From Streptomyces qinzhouensis (GTDB taxonomy: Bacteria > Actinomycetota > Actinomycetes > Streptomycetales > Streptomycetaceae): 64,000 nucleotides of DNA. Positions 49,623-60,576 of this stretch are shown one piece after another. Position 1 is the first letter of the stretch, and the number at the start of each line of letters is the position of its first letter. The position numbers and the translations under genes are program-made. The DNA lies in the NCBI RefSeq assembly GCF_007856155.1, contig NZ_CP042266.1, forward strand, positions 7,378,001-7,442,000, in the 5' to 3' direction. Below the pieces are notes generated by a model. It did no database searches. It saw only the letters and a program-made list of their open reading frames with translations, and had not been told where the DNA came from.

Positions 49623-49653
49623 GCCGCCCGGCCGGGGGACGGCGCCGGGCGGC

Positions 49654-51096
49654 TCAGCCCGCCGCCACCTCCGAGCGGTCCCCGCCCCACAGCGTGTGGA
49701 ACGCGCCGGGGCGGTCGGTGCGCCGGTAGGTGTGCGCGCCGAAGAAATCGCGCTGCCCCTGGGTGAGGGCCGCCGGGAGCCGCTCCGCCCGCAGAGCGTC
49801 GTAGTACGCCAGGGACGCCGAGAAACCCGGCGTCGGCACGCCCTCCCGGGCCGCCGTCGCCACGACCTCCCGCCAGTCGTCCTGCGCCGCGCCGATCTCC
49901 TCGGCGAACCGCTTGTCCGACAGCAGGCTCGGCAGACCGGGCCTGCTGTCGTACGCCTCCCGGATCCGGTCCAGGAAGTCCGCCCGGATGATGCAGCCCG
50001 CCCGCCAGATCGCGGCGACCGACCCGAGGTCGACGTTCCAGCCGTACTCCTCACTGCCCGCCGCGATCTGATGGAACCCCTGGGTGTACGAGACGATCTT
50101 CGACGCGTACAGCGCCTGCTCCACCCGCGCCGCGAACCGGGCCGCCGCCTCCTCCCCGAGCGGACGCGGCGAGGGGCCCGGCAGTCCCCGGGAGGCCTCG
50201 CGCAGCGCCGTATGGCCCGAGACGGACCGGGCGAAGACGGCCTCGGCGATACCGGAGACCGGCACTCCGAGGTCCAGCGCGATCTGGACGGTCCAGCGGC
50301 CGGTGCCCTTCTGCTCGGCCCGGTCGGCGACGATGTCCACGAACGGCCGCCCGGTCGCCGCGTCCGTATGCGCCAGCACCTCCGCGGTGATGTCGATCAG
50401 ATACGAGCCCAGCCGGCCGCGGTTCCATTCCCGGAAGGTCTCCGCGATCCGGGCGGGGGAGTAGCCCGCGACCGACCGGAGCAGGTCGTACGCCTCGGCG
50501 ATGAGCTGCATATCCGCGTACTCGATACCGTTGTGAACCATCTTGACGAAGTGTCCGGCGCCGTCGGGGCCGATATGCGCCACGGTCGGCGCGCCGTCGG
50601 GGGCCTTCGCCGCGATCCGCTCCAGCAGCGGACCGAGGGAGGCGTACGACTCCGCCGAGCCGCCCGGCATGATGCTCGGCCCGTGCAGGGCGCCCTCCTC
50701 ACCGCCCGAGATGCCCGTGCCCACGAAGTGGATGCCGCGCTCCCGCAGCTCCCGCTCTCTGCGGCGGGTATCGGCGAAATGCGCGTTGCCGCCGTCGATG
50801 ATGACATCGCCCTTCTCCAGCAACGGCGCGAATTCCTGGATCACCGCGTCCGTGGCCTCCCCCGCCTTGACCATGATCACCAGCCGTCGCGGCCGTTCGA
50901 GCGCGGCGACGAACTCCTCGGCGGACTCCGCCGGGACGAAGGAGCCCTCGCCGCCGAACTCCTCGACCAGCGCCCGGGTCTTCGCCGCCGTACGGTTGTG
51001 CACGGCGACCGTGAAGCCGTTGCGGGCGAAGTTACGGGCGAGATTGCGGCCCATCACCGCGAGCCCGGTGACGCCGATCTGGGCGGTACCGCTCAT
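49654..51096 (-). CDS. gnd: 6-phosphogluconate dehydrogenase, decarboxylating
   Basis: This 480-residue oxidative pentose-phosphate enzyme turns 6-phosphogluconate into ribulose 5-phosphate and CO2 with NADP. The N-terminal Rossmann motif is GVTGLAVMGRN, with NRT after strand two as in NADP-specific forms. The substrate loop reads GISGGEEGALHGPSIMPGG, and the catalytic Lys lies in GAGHFVKMVHNGIEY. Length matches the long (non-Gnd-short) class. The start ATG 51096 follows AGGAG. Confidence 0.97.
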   Translation of the reverse strand: MSGTAQIGVTGLAVMGRNLARNFARNGFTVAVHNRTAAKTRALVEEFGGEGSFVPAESAEEFVAALERPRRLVIMVKAGEATDAVIQEFAPLLEKGDVIIDGGNAHFADTRRRERELRERGIHFVGTGISGGEEGALHGPSIMPGGSAESYASLGPLLERIAAKAPDGAPTVAHIGPDGAGHFVKMVHNGIEYADMQLIAEAYDLLRSVAGYSPARIAETFREWNRGRLGSYLIDITAEVLAHTDAATGRPFVDIVADRAEQKGTGRWTVQIALDLGVPVSGIAEAVFARSVSGHTALREASRGLPGPSPRPLGEEAAARFAARVEQALYASKIVSYTQGFHQIAAGSEEYGWNVDLGSVAAIWRAGCIIRADFLDRIREAYDSRPGLPSLLSDKRFAEEIGAAQDDWREVVATAAREGVPTPGFSASLAYYDALRAERLPAALTQGQRDFFGAHTYRRTDRPGAFHTLWGGDRSEVAAG

Positions 51097-51343
51097 AAGT
51101 GAACTCCTGGATCCGGTGGTGTGTGCCGAAGATCACCCATGACGCTTCCATCGGCGACATCCGGTCGGTTTCGGTCGGCCGGCCGTACCGCTGGTGGCCG
51201 TGCCGCCCACCCTTCATCAATTCCGGGAACGAGTCGATAATTTCCCGCCCGGACCGGAATTTCGCCCCGATGGCGCGCCCCGGAGGGTCGGGTTCCGGAG
51301 GCTGTGTCCGCCCCCTCTGCCGTCGTGCGCGGTACCTGAGCCC

Positions 51344-51373
51344 TTGTCACGGCCGGAGCTCAGCGCCTAGGTT
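51344..51373 (+). promoter_or_regulatory. Candidate promoter of the Rpf gene
   Basis: TTGTCA (51344-51349), 18 bases, TAGGTT (51368-51373) is a good match to the vegetative consensus. It gives a leader of about 75 bases. Confidence 0.5.
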
Positions 51374-51389
51374 GCCGCTTGGTACGTGA

Positions 51390-53953
<2,564 letters not shown>

Positions 53954-54008
53954 AGAGATCACGATCCCTCTGATTCGACGCCCCGTCGTCGTCCTGGAGC
54001 ACTCAATT

Positions 54009-54034
54009 GCTCGTACTACCGACGGAGTACGAGC
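54009..54034. promoter_or_regulatory. 9-bp inverted repeat, operator candidate
   Basis: GCTCGTACT (54009-54017), eight bases, AGTACGAGC (54026-54034), perfect arms. It lies 55 bases before the transporter start and 150 bases before the FhuF-like start, so it could control either. Confidence 0.5.
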
Positions 54035-54185
54035 GTAGGCCGAAAGTCTGAGGAATGTCGTTTACGCAGGTCAGCATGGTAGGGCTTGGGTGGAGAAAGG
54101 GTGGAGGGAAAACGCTTCCCGGGGCGGGCGGCCCGGCTGGGACGCGTACGGTGAGCGCACCGGCGGATACGGAAGGGCGGACCGG

Positions 54186-54917
54186 ATGAGCGGGGGAGCG
54201 GGGCCGATGGCCGAGGTGGGCGCCATCGGGGGGTTCTTCGCGCTGCGTACGGGAGCACCGCACGGCACCGCGGACGGTTCCGTGAGCACTCTCGCCGCCG
54301 TGTACGCGGGCGACGGCGGCCCGCTGAACCGGCGGATCGACCGTGTCGCGGCGAGGCTCGGCATCGAGGAGCGCCGCGTCGCCGCCTCCATCGCCCACCT
54401 CGGTCTCGCGGCGAGGCTGTGGTCCATCGCCATCGGCCACGCCGTCCTGCACGGCGCCCTGCCCGCGCTGCACCCGGCCGACCTGCGATGGAGCCCCGAC
54501 CACTCGTCCCCCGACGATCTCCTGCTGACCGATCCGCACACCTTGCCCGCCTCCGTCGACACGATCCTGCGGACCGTGCAGGAGGGCCATCTCGTCCCGC
54601 TCGCCGCGGCCCTGCGGCGCACCACCCGGATCTCCCAGGGACTGCTGCGGGGCAACGCGGGCTCGGCCCTCGCCGGGGCCGTCCGCGAGATCGACGCCTG
54701 GGCCGCCCGCACCGGCCGCCCGGAGGCCGCCACCGGGGCCCGTACCCTCGCCGAAGGCCTCTTCGCCCACCCCGGCCTCGCGGGCACCGTCCACGGCTCC
54801 CGGATGCGCCGCCGCAGCTGCTGCCTCTACTACCGGGCGGGCGGCGGGCTCTGCGGGGACTGCGTCTTCGACACACCCCCGCGCCCGGCCGGTCCCGGGC
54901 AGCCCGTCAGGTCCTGA
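54186..54917 (+). CDS. FhuF-like Fe-S protein
   Basis: This 243-residue protein resembles ferric-siderophore reductase FhuF. The C-terminal motif SCCLYYRAGGGLCGDC gives CC-x9-CxxC (FhuF has CC-x10-CxxC), expected to hold a 2Fe-2S cluster. The region before it is helical, with HGALPALHPADLRWSPD matching the family core. It probably works in the cytoplasm in iron release, with no siderophore genes beside it here. The start ATG 54186 has AAGGG nine bases upstream; ATG 54207 is possible. Confidence 0.78.
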   Translation: MSGGAGPMAEVGAIGGFFALRTGAPHGTADGSVSTLAAVYAGDGGPLNRRIDRVAARLGIEERRVAASIAHLGLAARLWSIAIGHAVLHGALPALHPADLRWSPDHSSPDDLLLTDPHTLPASVDTILRTVQEGHLVPLAAALRRTTRISQGLLRGNAGSALAGAVREIDAWAARTGRPEAATGARTLAEGLFAHPGLAGTVHGSRMRRRSCCLYYRAGGGLCGDCVFDTPPRPAGPGQPVRS

Positions 54918-54962
54918 GCCGGCCGTCAGGTCCTGAGCCGGCCGTCAGGCCCCGAGCCGACC
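54906..54962 (+). repeat. Three 19-bp tandem units over the FhuF-like stop codon
   Basis: GTCAGGTCCTGAGCCGGCC occurs twice in perfect form (54906-54924, 54925-54943), then once degenerate (54944-54962). The first unit contains the stop codon, so the second copies it. Confidence 0.85.
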
Positions 54963-54984
54963 GGCCCGTGGCGAGCCGGTCGGC
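54956..54984 (+). terminator. Terminator-like hairpin after the FhuF-like gene
   Basis: GCCGACCGGC (54956-54965), nine-base loop, GCCGGTCGGC (54975-54984), perfect 10-bp stem. Confidence 0.6.
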
Positions 54985-55146
54985 CGGGGCGCCGCCGGGG
55001 CCGGAGACCGGGCCCGGTCCCGGCCCGGGAGGATCACATTTGGCCCCGCACCCGTCCGCTCAGTACAGTTGCGCTTTTGAAACCCCCCGGGCGTGATCGG
55101 CGAGCACCCTGCCCGGGCGCCCCGCGATCAAGGAATGGCACAGCTC

Positions 55147-56613
55147 ATGACGGTGACAGAGGACAGCCCCGCGGTAACCGGACCCGGGATCGATCCGGAG
55201 CGGCTGGCCATCTGCCTGAGCGTGCTCGACGAACTGGACGAACTGGACGTCGACCACCCCGACGCCATCACCGTCCGCCGGGCGACCGCGGGCATCTACC
55301 GCACGGTCAAGCAGCGCCGACGCCAGGAGCGCCGGGCCGCCAAGACCGCCCACGACAAGTCCGTCACCGAATCGACCGCCACCGGCTCCGCCGAGCGCAT
55401 CGACGACGAGACCGAGGGCCTGCTGCCGTCCTCGTCCGCCCAGGGCCAGCTGGCGGGCATACTCAAGCGGCCCAGGTCCTGCTACGTCTGCAAGACCCGC
55501 TATGTCGAGGTGGACGCCTTCTACCACCAGCTCTGCCCGTCCTGTGCGACGGAGAACCGGGCCCGCCGCGACGCCCGCACCGATCTGACCGGCAGGCGCG
55601 CGCTCCTCACCGGCGGACGCGCCAAGATCGGTATGTACATCGCGCTGCGCCTGCTCCGCGACGGCGCGCACACCACCATCACCACCCGGTTTCCGAACGA
55701 CGCCATCCGCCGCTTCAAGGCCATGCCCGACAGCGACGAGTGGATCCACCGGCTGAAGATCGTCGGTATCGACCTCCGGGACCCGGCCCAGGTCGTGGCG
55801 CTCGCCGACTCGGTGGCCGCCGAGGGGCCGCTGGACATCCTGATCAACAACGCGGCGCAGACCGTCCGCCGCTCAGCCGCGGCCTACCGGGAGCTGCTGA
55901 CCGCCGAATCCGCCCCGTTGCCCGCGGGTGTCCTGCCGCCCGCCGAGATCATCGGCGCCTTCGGCAGCGGTGCCGTGGACGCGGTCGCCGCCCTGCCGCG
56001 GGCCGGCGGCGAGGGTCTGACCGCCGATGACGTCACCGGGCTCGCCCTGGTGTCGGGCTCGGCGACCCCGGCCCGGATCGAAGCCGGTACGGCGATCGAC
56101 GCGGGTGGCCTCGTTCCCGATCTGGACCCCAGCAACAGCTGGATCCAGAGCGTCTCCGAGGTCGGCCCGGTCGAACTGCTCGAGGTGCAGCTCTGCAACT
56201 CCACCGCCCCGTTCATCCTGATCAGCAAGTTGCGCTCGGCGATGGCCGCGTCGTCCGCCCGCCGGACGTACGTCGTCAACGTCTCCGCGATGGAGGGCGT
56301 GTTCAACCGCGGCTACAAGGGCGCGGGCCACCCGCACACCAATATGGCGAAGGCCGCGCTCAACATGCTCACCCGCACCAGCGCGGAGGAGATGTTCCAC
56401 AGCGACCGGATCCTGATGACGGCCGTCGACACCGGCTGGATCACCGACGAACGTCCGCACCCCGACAAGATGCGACTGGCCGAGGAGGGCTTCCACGCCC
56501 CGCTCGACCTGGTCGACGGCGCCGCCCGGGTCTACGACCCGATCGTGCGCGGCGAGGACGGCGAGGACCTGTACGGCTGCTTCCTCAAGGACTACGCACC
56601 CGGTAAGTGGTAG
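55147..56613 (+). CDS. SDR-type oxidoreductase with N-terminal zinc ribbon and non-canonical active site
   Basis: This 488-residue protein has an N-terminal helical region (1-100), a CxxC-x14-CxxC zinc ribbon (Cys112, 115, 130, 133) and a short-chain dehydrogenase core. The dinucleotide loop is ALLTGGRAKIGMYIA, with Lys in place of one glycine; ILINNAAQT is the NNAG-like motif. At the active site the usual YxxxK reads TNMAK (Thr398, Lys402), so tyrosine is missing. An insertion of about 100 residues follows NNAAQT. The start is ATG 55147 with AAGGA 12 bases upstream; ATG 55135 is possible. Activity as a normal SDR is doubtful. A strong terminator follows. Confidence 0.8.
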   Translation: MTVTEDSPAVTGPGIDPERLAICLSVLDELDELDVDHPDAITVRRATAGIYRTVKQRRRQERRAAKTAHDKSVTESTATGSAERIDDETEGLLPSSSAQGQLAGILKRPRSCYVCKTRYVEVDAFYHQLCPSCATENRARRDARTDLTGRRALLTGGRAKIGMYIALRLLRDGAHTTITTRFPNDAIRRFKAMPDSDEWIHRLKIVGIDLRDPAQVVALADSVAAEGPLDILINNAAQTVRRSAAAYRELLTAESAPLPAGVLPPAEIIGAFGSGAVDAVAALPRAGGEGLTADDVTGLALVSGSATPARIEAGTAIDAGGLVPDLDPSNSWIQSVSEVGPVELLEVQLCNSTAPFILISKLRSAMAASSARRTYVVNVSAMEGVFNRGYKGAGHPHTNMAKAALNMLTRTSAEEMFHSDRILMTAVDTGWITDERPHPDKMRLAEEGFHAPLDLVDGAARVYDPIVRGEDGEDLYGCFLKDYAPGKW

Positions 56614-56647
56614 GACGCGCCGCGGCGGCGGACGCGACGCCGTGAGC

Positions 56648-56678
56648 AACGGGCCCGGGGCACTGCCCCGGGCCCGTT
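56648..56678 (+). terminator. Perfect 14-bp hairpin after the SDR gene
   Basis: AACGGGCCCGGGGC (56648-56661), loop ACT, GCCCCGGGCCCGTT (56665-56678), 35 bases after the stop. It is strong and symmetrical. Confidence 0.85.
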
Positions 56679-56728
56679 CCGCTGCCCCGCCCGGCGGCGA
56701 TCCGGCCACCCGTCCCGGCGCCGACCGG

Positions 56729-56908
56729 TTACCCGTACCCGCCGGACCGGCTGCCCGCCCGCGCCGCACGGTCCGCTGCCTGCCTGCCTGCCTGCCGCCC
56801 GCTCAGCGCCCGGAATACGCCGATTTCCCGGAAGGTCATCGGCTCCCGGCCGGTAGCGCCCGGGAGCCCGGCCCCCGTCCCTTCCGTCACTCCATCAGCG
56901 GAAGGCAT
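56729..56908 (-). CDS. Possible 59-aa small protein
   Basis: The frame begins at ATG 56908 with GGAGGGGG seven bases upstream, an excellent ribosome site. It encodes PSADGVTEGTGAGLPGATGR, then MTFREIGVFRALSG and an Arg/Ala-rich end. No family is recognised. It could also be chance, since the DNA is GC-rich and the C-terminal part includes a simple repeat. Confidence 0.3.
   Translation of the reverse strand: MPSADGVTEGTGAGLPGATGREPMTFREIGVFRALSGRQAGRQAADRAARAGSRSGGYG
56777..56796. repeat. (TGCC)5 tetranucleotide repeat
   Basis: Five perfect copies lie inside the possible 59-aa leftward frame, where they encode Arg-Gln-Ala-Gly steps. Four-base units would shift that frame if copy number changed. 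Confidence 0.9.
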
Positions 56909-56920
56909 CAGAGACCCCCT

Positions 56921-56944
56921 CCGCCCCGGACGGCGGGCGGTTTT
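56921..56944 (+). terminator. CCGCCC/GGGCGG hairpin with TTTT, or leader hairpin on the other strand
   Basis: CCGCCC (56921-56926), eight-base loop, GGGCGG (56935-56940), then TTTT. Read rightward it is a classic intrinsic terminator with no obvious gene before it. Read leftward the GGGCGG arm abuts the ribosome site of the possible 59-aa gene. Confidence 0.5.
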
Positions 56945-57199
56945 CGTCGCTTCCCGTCGCCGTCCACGGCCCGCCGCCCCGCTCCATGACGGCCGGAATA
57001 CAACATATTTTCCAGCCCCATCGAGCATGAGTCCGCTCATGTGGTTACTCTGAGGGGCACGGACGCCACCAAGAGGATCCACAAAAAGCCTTCCGGCCGT
57101 CCTGGGACACGTCTGCAACCAGGCTGCGGTCCCGCCCGAAAGCCGGCGCCACCGCGACCGAATCGTCTGTCCCTGTTACGCGACGCAGAGGAGTTCGCG

Positions 57200-57373
57200 G
57201 TGACACCTGAAGTGAAGCAGCACGAGACGGGCCCCCCGGAACGCACCCGGGAGCGGGCCGCCCGCCAGGAGAAGCTCGGCAGTCTGGACGTGTGGGCCCG
57301 GTCGGCCCCGATCCGGCTCGCGGGGTACGAGGACGACCTCGCCGAACCCCATATCCTGCCCGGTATCGACTGA
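57200..57373 (+). CDS. 57-aa conserved-looking small peptide
   Basis: The start is GTG 57200 with GAGGAG seven bases upstream. The product has a charged N-terminal half (TPEVKQHETGPPERTRERAA) and a patterned C-terminal half (LDVWARSAPIRLAGYEDD, then LAEPHILPGID). The leader-plus-core look and its own terminator suggest a peptide with a defined C-terminus, perhaps a precursor; no modifying enzyme is beside it. It converges on the lipase-maturation-like gene. No family is recognised. Confidence 0.6.
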   Translation: MTPEVKQHETGPPERTRERAARQEKLGSLDVWARSAPIRLAGYEDDLAEPHILPGID

Positions 57374-57393
57374 CCGGACCGGCCGTGGACAAC

Positions 57394-57427
57394 GCCTGTG
57401 CCCCCGCCCTGTGGCGGGGGCACAGGC
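57394..57427. terminator. Perfect 15-bp bidirectional terminator
   Basis: GCCTGTGCCCCCGCC (57394-57408), loop CTGT, GGCGGGGGCACAGGC (57413-57427). It sits in the middle of the 61-base convergent gap and serves both genes. Confidence 0.9.
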
Positions 57428-57434
57428 ATATCAC

Positions 57435-58850
57435 TCAGCCGTCCAGACGGGTCGGCGGCCAGAACTCCCGTGCCTGGTCCCGGTGCCACCGTGCCCCGGT
57501 CGCCCGCCGCTCGCGCCGGCCGGTGAACCGGTAGCGCATGATCCGGGCCCGTACATACGCCGGCGGAGCGCCGCCGAAGGGATCGGTCCGCAGCAGCCTC
57601 AGGGTGTCCCGGTCGGCCGCCAGCAGACGCTCCAGCAGCGGCCCGAACCAGGGGCGGGCATAGGCGGGGGAGAGCGCGGCGAACCACATCAGCCAGTCCA
57701 GCCGCAGATGGTACGGGGCGAACTGCCGCGGCAACCGGTACGGATCGGTGGGCTTGCCCCGGAACTCGTACTCCCGCCATACCGTCTCCGGCCCGAGGAC
57801 CACCGCGTCCGTGCCCTCGACGACGATCTCCCGGCGCACCCGGCCCACCGTCCCGAACGCCCCGTAGGAGTTCACCAGATGCAGCGGGTCCCAGCTGGTG
57901 TTCATGCGCTGACGGCGGGAGAGTAGATTGCGCACCGGCCGGTAGCTGCGCCATACGACCAGCGCCGTGACCGCGGCGACGAGCACTCCGAACCACAGGG
58001 GTGTTCCCGGTGGTTCGGGCGCCGCCGGGAAGGAAAGGACGGAGAAGTCCACGGCGGACAGCGCGAGGGCGATCGTCAGCCAGTTGAGCCAGGCGAAGTT
58101 CCCGGAGAGCACCAGCCACAGCTGGGTGGCGACGATCACTCCCGCCGCCACGGTCGCCACCGGCTGCGGAGCGAACAGCCCGAACGGCACCACGAGCTGG
58201 ACGACATGGTTGGCCGCGGTCTCCATCCGGTGCAGCGGGCGGGGCAGTAGGTGAAAGAGCCGGCTCAGCGGACCCGGCATCGGCTGGGTCTCGTGGTGGT
58301 AGTACAGACACGTCAGATCCCGCCAGCAGCGGTCCCCGCGCATTTTGATCAGCCCGGCGCCGAACTCCACCCGGAACAGCACCCAGCGCAGCAGGAACAG
58401 CACCAGCACCGGCGGCGCGGTCCGCTCATTGCCGAGGAAGACGGCGAGGAAACCGGTCTCCAGGAGCAGAGACTCCCAGCCGAAGCCGTACCAGACCTGC
58501 CCGACGTTGACCACGGACAGATACAGCACCCACAGCACCGCCCACCACGCCATCGCCACGGCCAGGGGCACGGTGTCCGCCGCACCCCCGACCAGGGCGG
58601 CCGACAGCACCACCCCGGTCCAGGCGCAACAGGCGAACAGCCGGTCCGAATACCGGAGCTGGAACAGGCTCGGCGCATGACGGAACGGCACCCGCCGCAC
58701 ATAGGCGGGCACCGGAAGCATGCCCTTCTCGCCGATCAGCGCCCGGAACTGGAGCGCGGCGGTCAGAAAGGCGACCAGATAGACGCCGGCCAGGGCCCGC
58801 TGGAAGACCAGCCGACTCAACCAGTAGCCACCGTCACCGAACCACTCCAT
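57435..58850 (-). CDS. Lipase maturation factor-family membrane protein
   Basis: This 471-residue protein has about eight membrane helices in its first two thirds and a soluble C-terminal third. Family signatures are VEFGAGLIKMRGDRCWRDLT, LTCLYYHHETQPMP, NSYGAFGTVGRVRREIVVEG and the DWLMWFAALSP block. Human LMF1 helps fold secreted lipases; the bacterial role is unknown. The start is ATG 58850, with a GTG just before it; the ribosome site is weak. Confidence 0.88.
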   Translation of the reverse strand: MEWFGDGGYWLSRLVFQRALAGVYLVAFLTAALQFRALIGEKGMLPVPAYVRRVPFRHAPSLFQLRYSDRLFACCAWTGVVLSAALVGGAADTVPLAVAMAWWAVLWVLYLSVVNVGQVWYGFGWESLLLETGFLAVFLGNERTAPPVLVLFLLRWVLFRVEFGAGLIKMRGDRCWRDLTCLYYHHETQPMPGPLSRLFHLLPRPLHRMETAANHVVQLVVPFGLFAPQPVATVAAGVIVATQLWLVLSGNFAWLNWLTIALALSAVDFSVLSFPAAPEPPGTPLWFGVLVAAVTALVVWRSYRPVRNLLSRRQRMNTSWDPLHLVNSYGAFGTVGRVRREIVVEGTDAVVLGPETVWREYEFRGKPTDPYRLPRQFAPYHLRLDWLMWFAALSPAYARPWFGPLLERLLAADRDTLRLLRTDPFGGAPPAYVRARIMRYRFTGRRERRATGARWHRDQAREFWPPTRLDG

Positions 58851-59361
58851 CACGTCCAGTATCCGGCCGTGCCGTCGGGCCCGGCACCTTCGACCCGCCG
58901 GCTTCCGGGGCCGGACGGGCCCCGAGGGCGACCTCGATCTGTACGCCGGGTTCGGCGCCCGGGCCCGTCGCCCGCGGCCGGGCGCCGGCGGCGTGGCGGA
59001 GGTGGTGACAGCCGCCCGGCAGTGTGCCGTCGCGGGTGGCGTCGCCGGTCTCCGGGCAGGTCACACTGCTCCGAACGGGAACGATCCCGGCGGACGGGGT
59101 GCGCGCCCCGTTCCGCGGTGTCCGGCCGCCGCCCCGGGACCACCGTCTGACCAGCATCGGCAGCAACCGTCCCGCCCCCGGAGCCGGATCGGTTCCGTCC
59201 CTCTCCCGGCCGAGCCGAGGCACCTTGTTGAACGCGTTCAAGTCGCGGTGCGGGCGGGGATCCGGAAGAAAGGGTGCACAGGCCCGGGGATCAGCGTCCC
59301 CGGCGCGTGCCACAGGAACGGACCCCGGGGAACGGGCGGGGCTGAGAGGCGGAAGCGGAAG
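58851..59361. other. Divergent intergenic region with a LacI-type palindrome
   Basis: These 511 bases separate the membrane protein and the lipoprotein. Long frames here have no ribosome sites and biased composition, so none is accepted. The main feature is the palindrome at 59228-59241. Confidence 0.5.
59228..59241. promoter_or_regulatory. 14-bp palindrome, LacI-family operator candidate
   Basis: TTGAACGCGTTCAA is perfectly self-complementary with the central CG typical of LacI/PurR operators. It lies 120 bases before the lipoprotein start. No LacI gene is in the window. Confidence 0.5.
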
Positions 59362-60519
59362 ATGTCCAAGCGTTCCGAACGCCGGCGCGGGGCCGGGCGC
59401 CGCCGGTGGCCCGCCACGGTCGCCCTGCCCGCCGCCGTCTGCCTCGGCGCTCTCGCCGCCGGCTGCGGCGGCAGTTCCGGGCCCGCGCCGGAGCGGGACG
59501 AGGAGGTCTATCTCCAGCCCGCGACGGAGCAGGGCTCCGATCCGTACACCGCCACCACCGCCCGGGCCCTGGCCACCCCCGTACCCGAACCGGTCGTACC
59601 CGGCACCGGCGGCAGCGGCGCGCCGGAGCGCGGCCACACCCTGCGCACGATGTCGGGCGCGACGCCGGGGCTGTACGGCGGGACCCAGTCCGTCGGGAGC
59701 TGCGATGTCGAACGGCAGATCACCCTGCTCCGCGCGGACGGGGCCAAGGCCCGTGCCTTCGCCGCGAACGCGGGTATCTCCCGCAAGGCGCTGCCGTCGT
59801 TCCTGCGCGGACTCACCCCCGTCGTGCTGCGGGCCGACACCCGGGTCACCGGGCACGGCTACCAGCCGGGCGGCGGCGCGGTGCCCGCCCGGCAGACGGT
59901 GCTCCAGGCGGGCACGGCCGTCCTGGTGGACGACCGCGGCGCGCCGAGGGTGCGCTGCGCCTCGGGCACACCGCTGTCGGATCCGGTCGCCGTCAAGGGC
60001 GGGGTGATCCAGAAGGGCGCGGCCTGGAACGGCTACCGCACGGACCGGGTGGTGGTCGTCAAGCGCGCCGGCCGGCCGCTGGAGAGCCTGGTGATCGTCG
60101 ATGTCACCGAGGACACCTGGATCGACCGCAGGACCGGTACCGACGGCGAGCAGGACCGGCGCCCGGAGGTGCTTCCGCCGGTCAACCCCGATGACATCTA
60201 CGCCTATCCGGCCCACCGCGACCAGGGATCCCGTACCGAAGCGGAAGCCCCCGACGGGCCCGCAGGCACTTCCCCCGGCACCTCCGAATCCGGCACCTCC
60301 GAATCCGGCACCTCCGAATCCGGTGCCGCGGATTCCGGTGCCCCCGACGCCCCCGACGCCGACGCGGAACTGCCGGACGCCGAGCTGGACCCGCTCGACA
60401 GCGCGGAGCCGGACAGCGGTGACCTTCCCACCGAAGAGGAGCCGCGCCTCGAAGCGGAGGAGTCCCTCGACGGCTACGGCGACGACGGGTGGGCGGAGAC
60501 GGCCGGATTCCCGGGCTGA
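59362..60519 (+). CDS. DUF6777-type lipoprotein
   Basis: This 385-residue exported protein has a basic N-region and hydrophobic segment ending in a lipobox (LGALAAGC, lipid-bearing Cys35). The mature part begins with EEVYLQPATEQGSDPYTATT, a pattern known from Streptomyces DUF6777 proteins. The core domain (about 90-265) includes GLYGGTQSVGSCDVERQ. The C-terminal 110 residues are acidic and disordered with three GTSES repeats. The start ATG 59362 has GGAAG upstream; a longer frame is rejected because the signal peptide would be buried. The function is unknown. Confidence 0.78.
   Translation: MSKRSERRRGAGRRRWPATVALPAAVCLGALAAGCGGSSGPAPERDEEVYLQPATEQGSDPYTATTARALATPVPEPVVPGTGGSGAPERGHTLRTMSGATPGLYGGTQSVGSCDVERQITLLRADGAKARAFAANAGISRKALPSFLRGLTPVVLRADTRVTGHGYQPGGGAVPARQTVLQAGTAVLVDDRGAPRVRCASGTPLSDPVAVKGGVIQKGAAWNGYRTDRVVVVKRAGRPLESLVIVDVTEDTWIDRRTGTDGEQDRRPEVLPPVNPDDIYAYPAHRDQGSRTEAEAPDGPAGTSPGTSESGTSESGTSESGAADSGAPDAPDADAELPDAELDPLDSAEPDSGDLPTEEEPRLEAEESLDGYGDDGWAETAGFPG
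60277..60321 (+). repeat. Three perfect 15-bp units in the lipoprotein tail
   Basis: GGCACCTCCGAATCC repeats at 60277, 60292 and 60307, each encoding GTSES, followed by diverged copies. Confidence 0.9.
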
Positions 60520-60576
60520 CCGGGCCGGACACGGCAACCGGTCGAACAATCCGACAAATGATGGCAGAGTGGCGGC

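Larger units (their letters stand above)
56614..57199. other. Intergenic region, SDR to 57-aa peptide
   Basis: These 586 bases hold the SDR terminator, a (TGCC)5 repeat at 56777-56796, a possible leftward 59-aa gene with a hairpin before its start, and an AT-rich stretch (56995-57015). A TACTCT at 57046-57051 could be a -10 for the downstream peptide gene, without a clear -35. Confidence 0.5.
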
